The translations under genes and the position numbers were made by a program. From the NCBI RefSeq assembly GCF_018616375.1, contig NZ_JAEQBB010000002.1:310001-374000 (forward strand): 64,000 nucleotides of DNA, written 5' to 3'. Of this stretch, positions 1 through 8,359 are shown piece after piece. The DNA comes from Exiguobacterium sp. J17977. GTDB lineage: Bacteria; Bacillota; Bacilli; Exiguobacteriales; Exiguobacteriaceae. A model generated the notes under the pieces. The model searched no databases and had not been told where the DNA came from. It was given only the letters and a program-made list of their open reading frames with translations. The stretch's first letter is position 1. Each line of letters begins with the position of its first letter.

Positions 1-434
1 TGATTCTTTCCGAGCGACCCGTCAAACGGGAACTTACCTGCTTTGGCCCGGAACGCGTTAATGTTCGTCTGCAACTGCTGCAAACTTTCAGACACTCGTA
101 AATCAATGAGTTTGACCGTCGGCTCCGTTTCAGCGTCCACGAGGACGTACAAAAATAGGCCGCCTCCTTCAAAGCTGTTCGCCGGCGGGTCAGCCAAATA
201 CCCGGGCACGAGCCGAGCGAACTCGACCGGATAGCGCTCCATGAGCGGCGTCTCGGCCGGTCTTGTCTTTATCGGCAACACGCCGGTCGTCTCCTTGAAC
301 GAGTCGACGGCCGTCTGTACCGACTGCAGTTGGTCTTCATACGGGACGTTGTCGACCCGGTTCGAATCCGGGAACATACATCCACTGAGCACGGTCGCCG
401 CCAATAGACTCACGACCAAAAAAATCCGTTTCAC
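1..434 (-). CDS. yphF: YphF-like lipoprotein (3' end outside window)
   Basis: Partial gene that runs off the left edge; about 144 residues are visible. The chosen start is a GTG preceded by AGGGGG about 8 bases upstream. The N-terminus is a lipoprotein signal peptide: a Lys-Arg pair, a hydrophobic stretch, then the lipobox LSGC with Cys at residue 19, so the mature protein should be anchored to the outer face of the membrane. It starts 3 bases after the yphE stop codon, downstream of der and gpsA, which is the B. subtilis der-gpsA-yphE-yphF order. The name rests mainly on this position. The function of the family is unknown to me. Confidence 0.7.
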   Translation of the reverse strand, partial: MKRIFLVVSLLAATVLSGCMFPDSNRVDNVPYEDQLQSVQTAVDSFKETTGVLPIKTRPAETPLMERYPVEFARLVPGYLADPPANSFEGGGLFLYVLVDAETEPTVKLIDLRVSESLQQLQTNINAFRAKAGKFPFDGSLGKN

Positions 435-437
435 GTC

Positions 438-638
438 TTATCCCCCTGTCGGTCCTGAAGCGACCACATAAATCATGATGATCGTTCCAAATAAAAATAT
501 GACGAATGCGATGACGCGGACGAGCGCCGCAAACCATCCCGTTAGTTTCGTATGGCTGACTGCCACCATGAGCGCGGCGATGGCAAACGCCCCGATGCCC
601 GCAAATGAAATCCACATCTTGATCAGTGACGGTGTCAC
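438..638 (-). CDS. yphE: YphE-like small membrane protein (DUF2768 type)
   Basis: Small protein of 66 residues with two predicted membrane helices and a short basic turn between them. I start it at a GTG preceded by GAGGGG. An in-frame ATG 14 codons upstream (at 680) lacks a ribosome binding site and follows directly on a promoter-like stretch. It lies between gpsA and yphF, the same position as yphE in B. subtilis, and has the usual length for DUF2768. The biochemical role is unknown. The gap to yphF is 3 bases, so the two are probably co-transcribed. Confidence 0.7.
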   Translation of the reverse strand: MTPSLIKMWISFAGIGAFAIAALMVAVSHTKLTGWFAALVRVIAFVIFLFGTIIMIYVVASGPTGG

Positions 639-663
639 GTCTATCCCCTCGACTTTCTCTATA

Positions 664-691
664 ATTCTAGCTCCGTACATTAGTGTAGCAA
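664..691 (-). promoter_or_regulatory. Possible sigma-A promoter for yphE-yphF
   Basis: On the minus strand, TTGCTA (686-691) and TAGAAT (664-669) are separated by 16 bases. Transcription would begin about 20 bases before the yphE ribosome binding site, leaving the GTG at 638 as the first usable start. The -35 hexamer overlaps the T tract of the gpsA terminator, so transcription could stop and restart here. The match is moderate. Confidence 0.4.
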
Positions 692-729
692 AAAAAACAA
701 AGGAACTGAACGAAAACGTCAGTCCCTTT
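690..729 (-). terminator. Intrinsic terminator of gpsA
   Basis: An 11-position stem (699-709 with 719-729, one mismatch) is followed on the minus strand by an almost unbroken T tract. The gpsA stop codon at 719-721 lies inside the stem. Confidence 0.85.
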
Positions 730-1762
730 GCTCTACGTCGCCTTCGAAATGGAACACTTCTTCCATTTCATGCTTCTGTGGGCGTCTCATTAACTTTTGT
801 ACTTCATCGTGCGGACTCTTGCCTTCGAATAACACGTTGTAGAGCGCCTCTGTAATCGGCATCTCGACACCGGCTTCTCGAGCAAGCGTATGCGCCGCTT
901 CACAGGCACGAACACCTTCCACGACCATGCCCATTTGACCGAGCACATCCTCGAGCTTCTCGCCGCGACCGATCGCGTTCCCGGCGCGCCAGTTACGGCT
1001 ATGCTGAGACGTGGCCGTGACAATCAAATCGCCGATTCCCGTCAAGCCAGAAAACGACGCCGGGTTGGCACCGAGTTTGACCCCGAGCCGGGCGATCTCG
1101 ACGATCCCGCGTGTCATGAGGGCCGCTTTGGCGTTATCGCCATAGCCGAGCCCGTCCGTCATTCCTGCGGCGAGCGCAATGATGTTTTTAAGCGCGCCCC
1201 CGTACTCCGCCCCGATGACATCCGAATTCAAATAGACCCGGAACTGATCGTTCGTGAGCAACTCTTGAATCTCATCGGCCACATCCAAGTCCTCGCAAGC
1301 GATGGTGATGGTCGTCAATTTACGGACGGCCACTTCCTCGGCATGCGTCGGTCCCGTCAAGACACCGATGGCCCGACGTTTCGACGGGTCGATCTCTTCG
1401 GCGATAATCTCCGACAGACGCTTATGCGTCTTCGGTTCGATTCCTTTGGCGGCATGCACGATGACCGCCGGTTCCGTAAGGAGCGCGTTCAATTCTCGCG
1501 ATACCGGACGGATTGCCGAACTCGGGACGACAAGGAACACGATGGAGCGGCCTTTGACCGCTTCCGCCAAGTCTGTCGTCGCCCGAATCGAAGTCGGCAA
1601 CGGTGCGTCTTTCAAATAGGTCGCGTTCGTATGGGCCGTGTTGATTTCATGAACGTGATCTTCCTCACGTCCATACAACAGAACATCATGCCCATTGTCA
1701 GCGAGGACGAGCGAAATCGCCGTTCCCCAGCTCCCCGCGCCGATGACAGCTACTTTTGCCAT
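719..1762 (-). CDS. gpsA: Glycerol-3-phosphate dehydrogenase [NAD(P)+]
   Basis: Cytoplasmic enzyme of 347 residues that reduces dihydroxyacetone phosphate to sn-glycerol 3-phosphate, the backbone for phospholipid synthesis. The N-terminus carries the dinucleotide-binding motif GAGSWGTA. The C-terminal helical domain contains the conserved substrate-binding Lys region (GALKNIIALAAG) and the GLTGIGDL segment. An ATG five codons upstream (1777) is in frame, but the ATG at 1762 has GGGGGT at good spacing and matches the usual MxKVAVIGAG start. It follows der closely, as in B. subtilis, and ends in a strong terminator. Confidence 0.95.
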   Translation of the reverse strand: MAKVAVIGAGSWGTAISLVLADNGHDVLLYGREEDHVHEINTAHTNATYLKDAPLPTSIRATTDLAEAVKGRSIVFLVVPSSAIRPVSRELNALLTEPAVIVHAAKGIEPKTHKRLSEIIAEEIDPSKRRAIGVLTGPTHAEEVAVRKLTTITIACEDLDVADEIQELLTNDQFRVYLNSDVIGAEYGGALKNIIALAAGMTDGLGYGDNAKAALMTRGIVEIARLGVKLGANPASFSGLTGIGDLIVTATSQHSRNWRAGNAIGRGEKLEDVLGQMGMVVEGVRACEAAHTLAREAGVEMPITEALYNVLFEGKSPHDEVQKLMRRPQKHEMEEVFHFEGDVEQRD

Positions 1763-1779
1763 AGGAGGCACCCCCATTA

Positions 1780-3090
1780 CTAGTTTTTCTGACGAGCCAC
1801 GATATGAATCGGTGTACCAGTAAAGTCAAATGCGCGGCGAATCTGGTTATCTAGATAACGTTTGTATGAGAAGTGAAGCAACTCTGGATCGTTGACGAAC
1901 AACACGAACGTCGGCGGCTCGATGGCCACTTGCGTCGCGTAGTTAATCTTGAGTCGTTGTCCTTTATCCGTCGGTGTCGGGTTCATCGCGACAGCGTCAA
2001 CGATGACATCGTTCAAGACGCTCGTCGAGATGCGACGGCGATGTGAATCGGCCACTTCTTTGATGACCGGCAGAAGTGTCTGCAACCGTTTCGACGTGAG
2101 CGCCGACAAGAAGACGATCGGTGCGTAGTCAAGGAACAAGAATTCTTTACGAATCTTCTCTTCCATTTTCTTCATCGTCTTATCGTCTTTGTCGACGGCG
2201 TCCCATTTGTTGACGACGAGGACGATTGCTTTCCCCGCTTCGTGGGCGAGTCCGGCAACACGTTTGTCTTGCTCGATGATGCCTTCTTCACCGTCGATGA
2301 CGACGAGAACGACGTTCGAGCGTTCGATTGCTTTTTGGGCCCGCATGACGCTGTAGCGCTCGGTCGATTCATATACTTTCCCGCGCTTGCGCATCCCGGC
2401 CGTATCGATGATGACGTATTCTTGCCCATCCCGTGTGAACGGTGTATCGATGGCATCACGAGTCGTCCCCGCGATGTCCGAGACGATGACGCGTTCTTCA
2501 CCGAGAATCGCGTTCGTCAAGCTCGATTTCCCAACGTTCGGACGTCCGATAAGCGAGAACTGGATGACTTCTTCGTTGTACTCATAGTCGTCTTTGTCTG
2601 GAGCCAAGTCGAGCACTTTGTCGAGCAAGTCCCCGAGACCGAGACCGTGCGTCCCTGAAATCGGGAACGGGTCGCCGAATCCGAGTGAATAGAACTCATA
2701 CATGAGTTCACGCATCTCGAAGTTGTCGACTTTGTTGACGGCGAGGACGACCGGTTTGTTCGAACGGAACAACAAGTTCGCCACTTCTTCGTCTGCTGCT
2801 GTAATGCCTTCGCGTCCGTTCACCATGAAGACGATGACGTCAGCCTCATCGATCGCAAGCTCGGCCTGATGCCGCATTTGCACGAGGAGCGGCTCATCGC
2901 CGACCTCGATTCCGCCTGTGTCGATTAAATGAAACTTACGGTTCAACCACTCACCCGTTCCATAAATGCGGTCGCGGGTTACACCGGGCTTATCATCGAC
3001 GATCGACACGCGATCTCCGATAATCCGGTTAAAAATCGTGGATTTCCCAATATTCGGGCGGCCTACGATGGCCACTGCTGGAATTCCCAT
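1780..3090 (-). CDS. der: Ribosome biogenesis GTPase Der (EngA)
   Basis: GTPase of 436 residues needed for late assembly of the 50S ribosomal subunit. It has the diagnostic tandem G domains: the first P loop is GRPNIGKS near residue 10, the second GRPNVGKS near residue 184. Each is followed by a DTxG motif (DTGG, DTAG) and an NKxD motif (NKVD, NKWD). A C-terminal KH-like domain follows. The length is typical. It begins a der-gpsA unit with its own candidate promoter downstream of the S1-like gene. Confidence 0.97.
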   Translation of the reverse strand: MGIPAVAIVGRPNIGKSTIFNRIIGDRVSIVDDKPGVTRDRIYGTGEWLNRKFHLIDTGGIEVGDEPLLVQMRHQAELAIDEADVIVFMVNGREGITAADEEVANLLFRSNKPVVLAVNKVDNFEMRELMYEFYSLGFGDPFPISGTHGLGLGDLLDKVLDLAPDKDDYEYNEEVIQFSLIGRPNVGKSSLTNAILGEERVIVSDIAGTTRDAIDTPFTRDGQEYVIIDTAGMRKRGKVYESTERYSVMRAQKAIERSNVVLVVIDGEEGIIEQDKRVAGLAHEAGKAIVLVVNKWDAVDKDDKTMKKMEEKIRKEFLFLDYAPIVFLSALTSKRLQTLLPVIKEVADSHRRRISTSVLNDVIVDAVAMNPTPTDKGQRLKINYATQVAIEPPTFVLFVNDPELLHFSYKRYLDNQIRRAFDFTGTPIHIVARQKN

Positions 3091-3148
3091 ATAAACACCT
3101 CTCTAACTTTCATTCAATAAGTCTATCGTTTCTAATTGCAACTGTACT

Positions 3149-3177
3149 ATCATATCACAGGCTAATTTCTGTGACCA
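3149..3177 (-). promoter_or_regulatory. Candidate sigma-A promoter for der-gpsA
   Basis: Minus-strand TGGTCA (3172-3177) and TATGAT (3149-3154) are 17 bases apart, located between the terminator of the S1-like gene and the der start at 3090. The -10 matches consensus at 5 of 6 positions and the -35 at 4 of 6. Confidence 0.5.
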
Positions 3178-3179
3178 TA

Positions 3180-3209
3180 CAAAAAGAAGCGGGAGTCTGG
3201 CTCCCGCTT
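3180..3209 (-). terminator. Intrinsic terminator of the S1-like gene
   Basis: A 9-bp perfect stem (3187-3195 with 3201-3209, loop of 5) is followed on the minus strand by a T-rich tract. It lies 12 bases after the stop codon. Confidence 0.85.
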
Positions 3210-3220
3210 GAACGATCGTC

Positions 3221-4369
3221 TTATTTAGAATCGTCCGAGGCCTCGTCACCTGTCAATTCAGAGACAGAGAAACCTCCTTGGTCACTATACTCGTCAAGCA
3301 GCGATTGATCCGCGTCGCCACGTGATGAATCGCTCGACTCGAGCGCACGCATCGACAACGAGATTTTCTTCTCGTCAAGATGGACGTCGAGTACTTTGAC
3401 GGTAACTTCTTGGCCTTCTGACAAGACTTCAGACGGTGTCGCGATGTGTCGGTTCGCAATTTGCGAGATATGAAGCAAACCTTCGACTTGCGGCGCCACT
3501 TCGACGAACGCACCGAACGTGACGAGACGTTTGACTTTCCCTTCAATCACGTCGCCCGGCTGAATTTTACCTTCCACCGATTCCCACGGTCCAGGCTGCG
3601 TCTCTTTAATCGACAACTTCACTTTCTCGTTGTCGAGGTCAAGTCCAAGCACTTTCACTTTGACTTTGTCTCCTTCAGTCACAACATCGCTCGGTTTCTC
3701 AACCCGGCTATGCGCCATCTCCGAAATGTGGACGAGGCCATCGACACCGCCGATGTCGACGAACGCACCGAAATCTGTGAGACGTTGAACCGTCCCTTCG
3801 ATGATTTGACCGACTTCGAGCGATTCGAGCGTCTCCGCTTTCTTGGCGCTCATTTCCGCTTCGGCAACCGCTTTATGCGACAAGATGACGCGATTTTTCT
3901 CGCGGTCAATCTCGACGACTTTAACCGTAATCGGTTTATTCAAGTAGGATGAGAAGTCTTCGACGAAATGGTTCTCTACGAGCGAAGCCGGGATAAATCC
4001 ACGGATACCGATGTCAACGACAAGACCACCTTTGACCTTGTCTTTTACCATGACTTCGAACACTTCGCCGGATTCGAATTTCTCGACGATTTGATCCCAA
4101 GCTGCCTCGGCATCTACGTCTTTCTTCGAAACGACCACCTCTTCGTCCGTGACCTTTTTCACTTTGACACGGATTTCGTCGTTAACATGGAGTGATTCGT
4201 TTAAATCGTCTAAATGCATGCTTGATACTTCGCTGATTGGTAAAATTGCCTCGGTTTTATAACCGATATCGATCAACGCTTGCTTGTCCTCGATTTTGAC
4301 GACAGTACCGGTCACAATTTGACCTCGATTGATTTCAAAATCAGGCATATCTTTCATTTCTTCGACCAT
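3221..4369 (-). CDS. ypfD: Ribosomal protein S1-like protein (YpfD/RpsA homologue)
   Basis: Protein of 382 residues made of four S1-type OB-fold RNA-binding repeats. They start near residues 15, 100, 185 and 270, and each contains a variant of the GxVxxxxxFGAFVDI and GLVHISE motifs; the last two repeats are the most canonical. The short acidic tail lacks further domains. The family is the shorter S1 homologue of low-GC Gram-positives, thought to assist translation or RNA binding, and is not always essential. The start has GAGGGGG about 10 bases upstream. The gene follows cmk-plsC, as in B. subtilis where ypfD follows cmk. Confidence 0.92.
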   Translation of the reverse strand: MVEEMKDMPDFEINRGQIVTGTVVKIEDKQALIDIGYKTEAILPISEVSSMHLDDLNESLHVNDEIRVKVKKVTDEEVVVSKKDVDAEAAWDQIVEKFESGEVFEVMVKDKVKGGLVVDIGIRGFIPASLVENHFVEDFSSYLNKPITVKVVEIDREKNRVILSHKAVAEAEMSAKKAETLESLEVGQIIEGTVQRLTDFGAFVDIGGVDGLVHISEMAHSRVEKPSDVVTEGDKVKVKVLGLDLDNEKVKLSIKETQPGPWESVEGKIQPGDVIEGKVKRLVTFGAFVEVAPQVEGLLHISQIANRHIATPSEVLSEGQEVTVKVLDVHLDEKKISLSMRALESSDSSRGDADQSLLDEYSDQGGFSVSELTGDEASDDSK

Positions 4370-4396
4370 TCCAACACTACCCCCTCACGATGAGTA

Positions 4397-4421
4397 CAAA
4401 AAGGAGCGCCCTGAGGCGCTT
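4397..4421 (-). terminator. Intrinsic terminator after plsC
   Basis: A 6-bp GC-rich stem (4405-4410 with 4415-4420, tetraloop) is followed on the minus strand by CCTTTTTG. It separates plsC from the S1-like gene. Confidence 0.75.
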
Positions 4422-4509
4422 ACACCTAGTATAAACTTCTTATAATTCGAAAGATTTGTCAAGGTGTTATCAGGTTAGTTCCTCTCCTGGCGCGAGATTA
4501 AACCTGAAA

Positions 4510-5133
4510 TTAACGAACGTTCCGTGAATGCTGCATGTACAAGTCACCGATCGTCGTCATGATCAAGTCGGCTGCGACTTGGGCGCTCGCCTTGTCCGCT
4601 TTCAAGCCGCTCATGTCGATCGGTGGTCCGATGACGACTTTCAGCTTCGAGCGGAACTTGTACGTTCCGATGATTGCCACCGGGAGTACCGACGCGTCCG
4701 AACGTAGCGCGAAGAACCCGACGCCGGCTTGGGCCTTACCGAGCGTGCCATCTTTCGACCGCGTTCCTTCCGGGAAAATAGAGATAACCTCGTCTTCCTT
4801 CAACTTTTGCAAGACGACCCGGAGTGCCTGTCGGTCCCCTTCCCCGCGCGACACGGGAATCTGTCCGGCCCGATTCAAGATGTGCTTCAACACCGGCACG
4901 TCGAACAACTCTTTTTTCGCGAAAAACCGGAGTTGACGCTGTTTCGGCATTGCCCCGGCCAGCATGACCGGGTCCCAGTTCGATTGATGGTTCGAACAGA
5001 CGATCATCGAACCGTCGAGCGGGACGTTGTCGCGCCCGATATACTCGACACGGAAGCTCAATCTACGGATGACATTGACGACAGCTACGGCCAGTCGATA
5101 CATGCCGAACGGTCCATTGTTGAGCGGTTTCAT
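4510..5133 (-). CDS. plsC: 1-acyl-sn-glycerol-3-phosphate acyltransferase
   Basis: Membrane-associated acyltransferase of 207 residues that converts lysophosphatidic acid to phosphatidic acid. The catalytic HX4D motif is in NHQSNWDPVM near residue 52, and the glycerophosphate-binding motif FPEGTRS lies near residue 120. A short hydrophobic N-terminal segment probably associates with the membrane. The ATG overlaps the cmk stop codon (ATGA), indicating translational coupling. Together with gpsA nearby it supplies early phospholipid synthesis. Confidence 0.93.
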   Translation of the reverse strand: MKPLNNGPFGMYRLAVAVVNVIRRLSFRVEYIGRDNVPLDGSMIVCSNHQSNWDPVMLAGAMPKQRQLRFFAKKELFDVPVLKHILNRAGQIPVSRGEGDRQALRVVLQKLKEDEVISIFPEGTRSKDGTLGKAQAGVGFFALRSDASVLPVAIIGTYKFRSKLKVVIGPPIDMSGLKADKASAQVAADLIMTTIGDLYMQHSRNVR

Positions 5134-5828
5134 CGTTCGATCACCTGCTTCATCAAGTGCTCGATCGCCTCGACGACGCCGTCAATCGACAGCTCGGTCG
5201 TATCGAGATAATGCGCGTCGTCAGCTTGACGGAGCGGGGCGACCTCACGCTCGGAATCGCGTTTGTCGCGCAAGGCGATCTCGAGCTGTAATTGTTCGAG
5301 GTCGCTCGGCAACCCTTTCGATACGTTCTCCTCGTGGCGACGGCGGGCCCGTTCTTCGACCGTCGCCGTCATGAACACTTTCAAATCGGCTGACGGCAAA
5401 ACGTGGGTCCCGATATCGCGGCCGTCCATGACGATGCCACCCTCACTGGCGAGGTCGCGCTGTAAATCCATGAGAGCATCTCGCACTTCCGGTTGGCGCG
5501 CGACGAAACTGACGTTGTTCGTCACTTCGCTCGTCCGGATGACGTCGGTCACTTCGTCGGCGCCGTCGAACACACGTTGTCCGTTCTCGGACGGGACGAG
5601 CCGTAAATCCATGTTGCCGATCATCTCGGCGAGTTTCGGCCCGTCTTCGAGACCGACCCCGTCTCTGAGGGCACGATACGTCACGGCACGATAAATCGCA
5701 CCCGTATCGATATAGACATACCCTAGTTTTTTGGCAAGTGTTTTCGCGATCGTACTCTTCCCGGCTCCGGCCGGTCCATCTAATGCAATCTGTAACGGTT
5801 TATTCATAAAAATTGGGTATCGGCTCAT
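5130..5828 (-). CDS. cmk: Cytidylate kinase
   Basis: Kinase of about 225-232 residues that phosphorylates CMP and dCMP with ATP. The P loop GPAGAGKST lies near the N-terminus, DGRDIGT in the middle, and the LID-type segment RDKRDSEREVAPL near the C-terminus. The start is ambiguous. The ATG at 5828 has AGGAGG 11 bases upstream, whereas the ATG at 5807 matches the family N-terminus better but has no ribosome binding site because a terminator-like hairpin sits in front of it. I report the longer form. It is followed by plsC with a 4-base overlap. Confidence 0.93.
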   Translation of the reverse strand: MSRYPIFMNKPLQIALDGPAGAGKSTIAKTLAKKLGYVYIDTGAIYRAVTYRALRDGVGLEDGPKLAEMIGNMDLRLVPSENGQRVFDGADEVTDVIRTSEVTNNVSFVARQPEVRDALMDLQRDLASEGGIVMDGRDIGTHVLPSADLKVFMTATVEERARRRHEENVSKGLPSDLEQLQLEIALRDKRDSEREVAPLRQADDAHYLDTTELSIDGVVEAIEHLMKQVIER

Positions 5829-5838
5829 CCCGATACCC
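5808..5838 (-). promoter_or_regulatory. Terminator-like hairpin enclosing the cmk start codon
   Basis: A perfect 9-bp stem (5815-5823 with 5830-5838) has a 6-base loop that contains the upstream cmk ATG (5826-5828), and is followed on the minus strand by AATTTTT. The ribosome binding site AGGAGG (5840-5845) touches the base of the stem. It could terminate read-through from the PilZ gene, attenuate cmk, or block initiation. Confidence 0.65.
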
Positions 5839-5881
5839 GCCTCCTCTCGGTCATTTGTTCCGAGAACATCATACCAGTTTT

Positions 5882-6547
5882 TTAACGTGAAGAAAATACA
5901 GAGCCCGTCCGTTTTCTCGCTTCAAGTTGGGCCCGGAAGCAATAACGTAAAATCGTTTCCTGGTCCCGGTGCGATAATTCTTCGAAACGAAGCGACAGCT
6001 CTTGTTTCGCCGCCTGTTCGTGAATCCGTACGAGTCGGCTCTTGACGCGGAACGTTTGCGGATTCCCGCGGTCGTCATTGATATGGAACGAGACGATGAT
6101 GGCCTCGTCGACAGCGACCGGTGCCCGATTGGAGATGATGCGCATGCCTCCGGCCGATAAGTCGAGTGATGTCGACTCGAACGACGGGAACGCCTGCCCA
6201 TCTTCCGCGGATACGGTCACGCGAATCATCTCCGGCACCCGCAAATATTCACGGCGCTGGACCCGTTTGATTTTCTTCTCATCCGGCATCGGGAATGCAT
6301 AACGAAGCGTCAACTGCGCATCGCTCACCCGTCTCGAAATGACGGTGTCGAAGGCATATAGTTGCTCTTCTCCTTTAAAGAAATAGACGCGCATCGGCTC
6401 GTCTTCGTGCAAGAAGAACGTCTTTAACGTATCCGTTTCACTCGGGGACTCGATCCAGACGACTTGATCGTTAATGGCCGCGACCTTCGTCTTTCCTTCT
6501 TTTCTCCCTTCGACTTCCACCCGTAACTCTTGACCTACTTTTAACAT
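5882..6547 (-). CDS. ypfA: PilZ-domain c-di-GMP receptor, flagellar brake type (YpfA/MotI/DgrA)
   Basis: Cytoplasmic protein of 221 residues. An N-terminal YcgR-N-like beta domain (about 1-95) is followed by a PilZ domain (about 96-215) that has both c-di-GMP-binding signatures: RRxxxR (QRREYLR near residue 100) and DxSxxG (DLSAGG near residue 135). In B. subtilis the orthologue binds c-di-GMP and slows the flagellar motor by contacting MotA. The start at 6547 has AAGGGG upstream; a TTG-initiated extension overlapping prsW is unlikely. It sits between prsW and cmk; Bacillus has sleB-ypeB between prsW and this gene, and they are absent here. Confidence 0.9.
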   Translation of the reverse strand: MLKVGQELRVEVEGRKEGKTKVAAINDQVVWIESPSETDTLKTFFLHEDEPMRVYFFKGEEQLYAFDTVISRRVSDAQLTLRYAFPMPDEKKIKRVQRREYLRVPEMIRVTVSAEDGQAFPSFESTSLDLSAGGMRIISNRAPVAVDEAIIVSFHINDDRGNPQTFRVKSRLVRIHEQAAKQELSLRFEELSHRDQETILRYCFRAQLEARKRTGSVFSSR

Positions 6548-6566
6548 GAAACGATTCCCCTTTATT

Positions 6567-7223
6567 CTATTTATATTGACGATGATTGGAGCGATTGGCA
6601 GTGCGGACGAGCAATAAGGCAACCATCCATAAGACGACGATATAGACGACAGCCGGTACTTTGTTCATCGGTTCGACGAGCAAGATATAGTCGAACATGC
6701 CATGCAACAGCGTGGCCGCCATGACAGCGGTGAACAGCCAAAACCGCTCGTGGTTGGAATGTTTGGCACGGCCGAGACAAAACCCCATGACGACGGCGAA
6801 CAGCGCGTGGCCGCTCACCGGCAGCACGGCGCGCCAGATGGCGATCTCGATTGAGTCGTACACCCATAAATATAGAAAATTCTCTAACGTGGCAAAGCCG
6901 AGTGAACAGGCGACCGCATAGAGAATCCCGTCGTAGTAATCATCAAAGACTTTATGTATGTATATTGTATAATAAATCATGAACCATTTAAAAAATTCTT
7001 CTAAAAGCGCGGTGGCCACGAACGCCTTCCAAAACGGGCCCACGAGCACCCCTTCTTCCACGAACGCATACTGGACGAACATGATCGGAAAGACGAGAAT
7101 GGCCCCGGCGACGAACGACCGGATCACATAGCCGAGCGGTTCCGCTTCCAGTTCATGCCGGAGATAGAAGTAGGAAAGAAGGGCGAACCCTGGCGCAACC
7201 GCAGACAAGGCGATTGCAATCAT
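6567..7223 (-). CDS. prsW: PrsW-type intramembrane protease
   Basis: Polytopic membrane protein of 218 residues with about seven or eight hydrophobic segments. It carries the family's glutamate motif EEFFKW (near residue 80) and a later HALFAVVMG plus LLHGMFDY, the conserved intramembrane residues of the PrsW/CAAX-like metalloprotease superfamily. In B. subtilis PrsW makes the first cut in the anti-sigma factor RsiW. The start at 7223 has AAAGGAGAG at good spacing; the longer reading frame upstream does not. It is divergent from ansA. No RsiW homologue is visible in this window, so the substrate is unknown. Confidence 0.88.
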   Translation of the reverse strand: MIAIALSAVAPGFALLSYFYLRHELEAEPLGYVIRSFVAGAILVFPIMFVQYAFVEEGVLVGPFWKAFVATALLEEFFKWFMIYYTIYIHKVFDDYYDGILYAVACSLGFATLENFLYLWVYDSIEIAIWRAVLPVSGHALFAVVMGFCLGRAKHSNHERFWLFTAVMAATLLHGMFDYILLVEPMNKVPAVVYIVVLWMVALLLVRTANRSNHRQYK

Positions 7224-7330
7224 GATGCATCTCTCCTTTCTCACGTTAAGCATACACTGAAATAGAGGAAAGAAAAAGTAGGGCACGCCTAGAAATTGGA
7301 AGAAACGAACAAAAAAGTTGGAGGTCTGTT

Positions 7331-8302
7331 ATGAATCATTTATTACTCATCCACACCGGCGGCACAATCGCCATGTCCCAATCGGGGTCGGGACATGTCA
7401 TGCCGAGCGAGGTCAATCCGATTGATGCGACGTTGCCGAAAGCGACCGATATCGCCAACATCACGACGAAACACTTCTCAAACATCCCATCGCCGCACAT
7501 GACGCCTGAAAAAATGCTCGAGCTCGCCCAGTTCATCAATCAACAACTGACGCAAGACACGTATGACGGGGTCGTCATCACCCACGGAACCGATACGCTC
7601 GAGGAGACGGCTTATTTCTTACAAATCACACTCGGTGCCCCGGTCCCGATCGTCTTGACCGGGGCGATGCGCTCGTCGAACGAAGTCGGCTCCGACGGCG
7701 AATTCAATCTCATCACGGCGCTTCGGGTCGCCCAAAGCGATGTCGCGCGTGGCAAAGGCGTGCTCGTCGTCTTCAACGGCGAGATCCATTCCGCCTTCAA
7801 CGTCACGAAGACGCATACGTCCTCGGTAGACACGTTCAAATCGGTCCACTTCGGGAACGTCGGCATGGTGACGAAAGACCACGTCCTCATCTATAGCCAG
7901 CCGACGACGAAGCAACCGAAGATGATTTCGACAATCACGAAACGGGTCGCGGTGCTGAAAGTCGTTGCCGGGATGGATCCGGACTTGATTGAGGCGGTAC
8001 TCGCGCTCGGCTATGACGGACTCGTCCTCGAAGTGCTCGGTCAAGGCAACGTCCCGCCGTCGATCGTTCCCGCGCTCGAACTGCTCGTCGAACGCATGCC
8101 GGTCGTCATCGTCAGCCGCTGCTTTAATGGAATCGTTCAGGACGTCTACGGCTACGTCGGCGGTGGCCAGCAACTGAAAGAGATGGGCATCATCTTTTCG
8201 AACGGCTTGAACTCACAAAAAGCGAGACTGCGGCTTCTCGTTGAACTCGAGTCCGGTTCGTCGCAAGCGGTCATGGAACACAGCTTCAGTTTCCAACAAT
8301 GA
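7331..8302 (+). CDS. ansA: L-asparaginase, type I cytoplasmic
   Basis: Enzyme of 323 residues hydrolysing asparagine to aspartate and ammonia. It has the first catalytic Thr signature near the N-terminus (HTGGTIAM) and the second catalytic triad segment THGTDTLEET near residue 85. There is no signal peptide, so it is cytoplasmic. GGAGGT precedes the ATG. It is one of the few plus-strand genes and is followed by ypdA; gudB lies beyond on the other strand, placing asparagine and glutamate catabolism together. Confidence 0.95.
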   Translation: MNHLLLIHTGGTIAMSQSGSGHVMPSEVNPIDATLPKATDIANITTKHFSNIPSPHMTPEKMLELAQFINQQLTQDTYDGVVITHGTDTLEETAYFLQITLGAPVPIVLTGAMRSSNEVGSDGEFNLITALRVAQSDVARGKGVLVVFNGEIHSAFNVTKTHTSSVDTFKSVHFGNVGMVTKDHVLIYSQPTTKQPKMISTITKRVAVLKVVAGMDPDLIEAVLALGYDGLVLEVLGQGNVPPSIVPALELLVERMPVVIVSRCFNGIVQDVYGYVGGGQQLKEMGIIFSNGLNSQKARLRLLVELESGSSQAVMEHSFSFQQ

Positions 8303-8340
8303 GTTGGCGACTTGCCAACCGATTCGTCCTTCCATACAAT
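8303..8340 (+). promoter_or_regulatory. Sigma-A promoter for ypdA, overlapping a small dyad
   Basis: TTGCCA (8312-8317) and TACAAT (8335-8340) are 17 bases apart, giving a transcription start about 13 bases before the ypdA start codon. The -35 is embedded in a 6-bp inverted repeat (8303-8308 with 8314-8319) just after the ansA stop. With no T tract, the dyad is a poor terminator and could be an operator. Confidence 0.7.
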
Positions 8341-8359
8341 GAGGGATGAGGTGATTTCA

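Noticed and set aside
890-1783. 297-codon open frame on the plus strand opposite gpsA
   Set aside because: It is a mirror frame of gpsA with no recognisable domain and no start signal.
4428-4462. Perfect TTGACA and good TATACT upstream of the S1-like gene on the minus strand
   Set aside because: The spacer is 23 bases, too long for a sigma-A promoter, and no suitable partner hexamer lies at 16-18 bases.
8303-8319. Inverted repeat after ansA as a terminator
   Set aside because: The 6-bp stem has no T tract behind it and contains the ypdA -35, so termination is unlikely.
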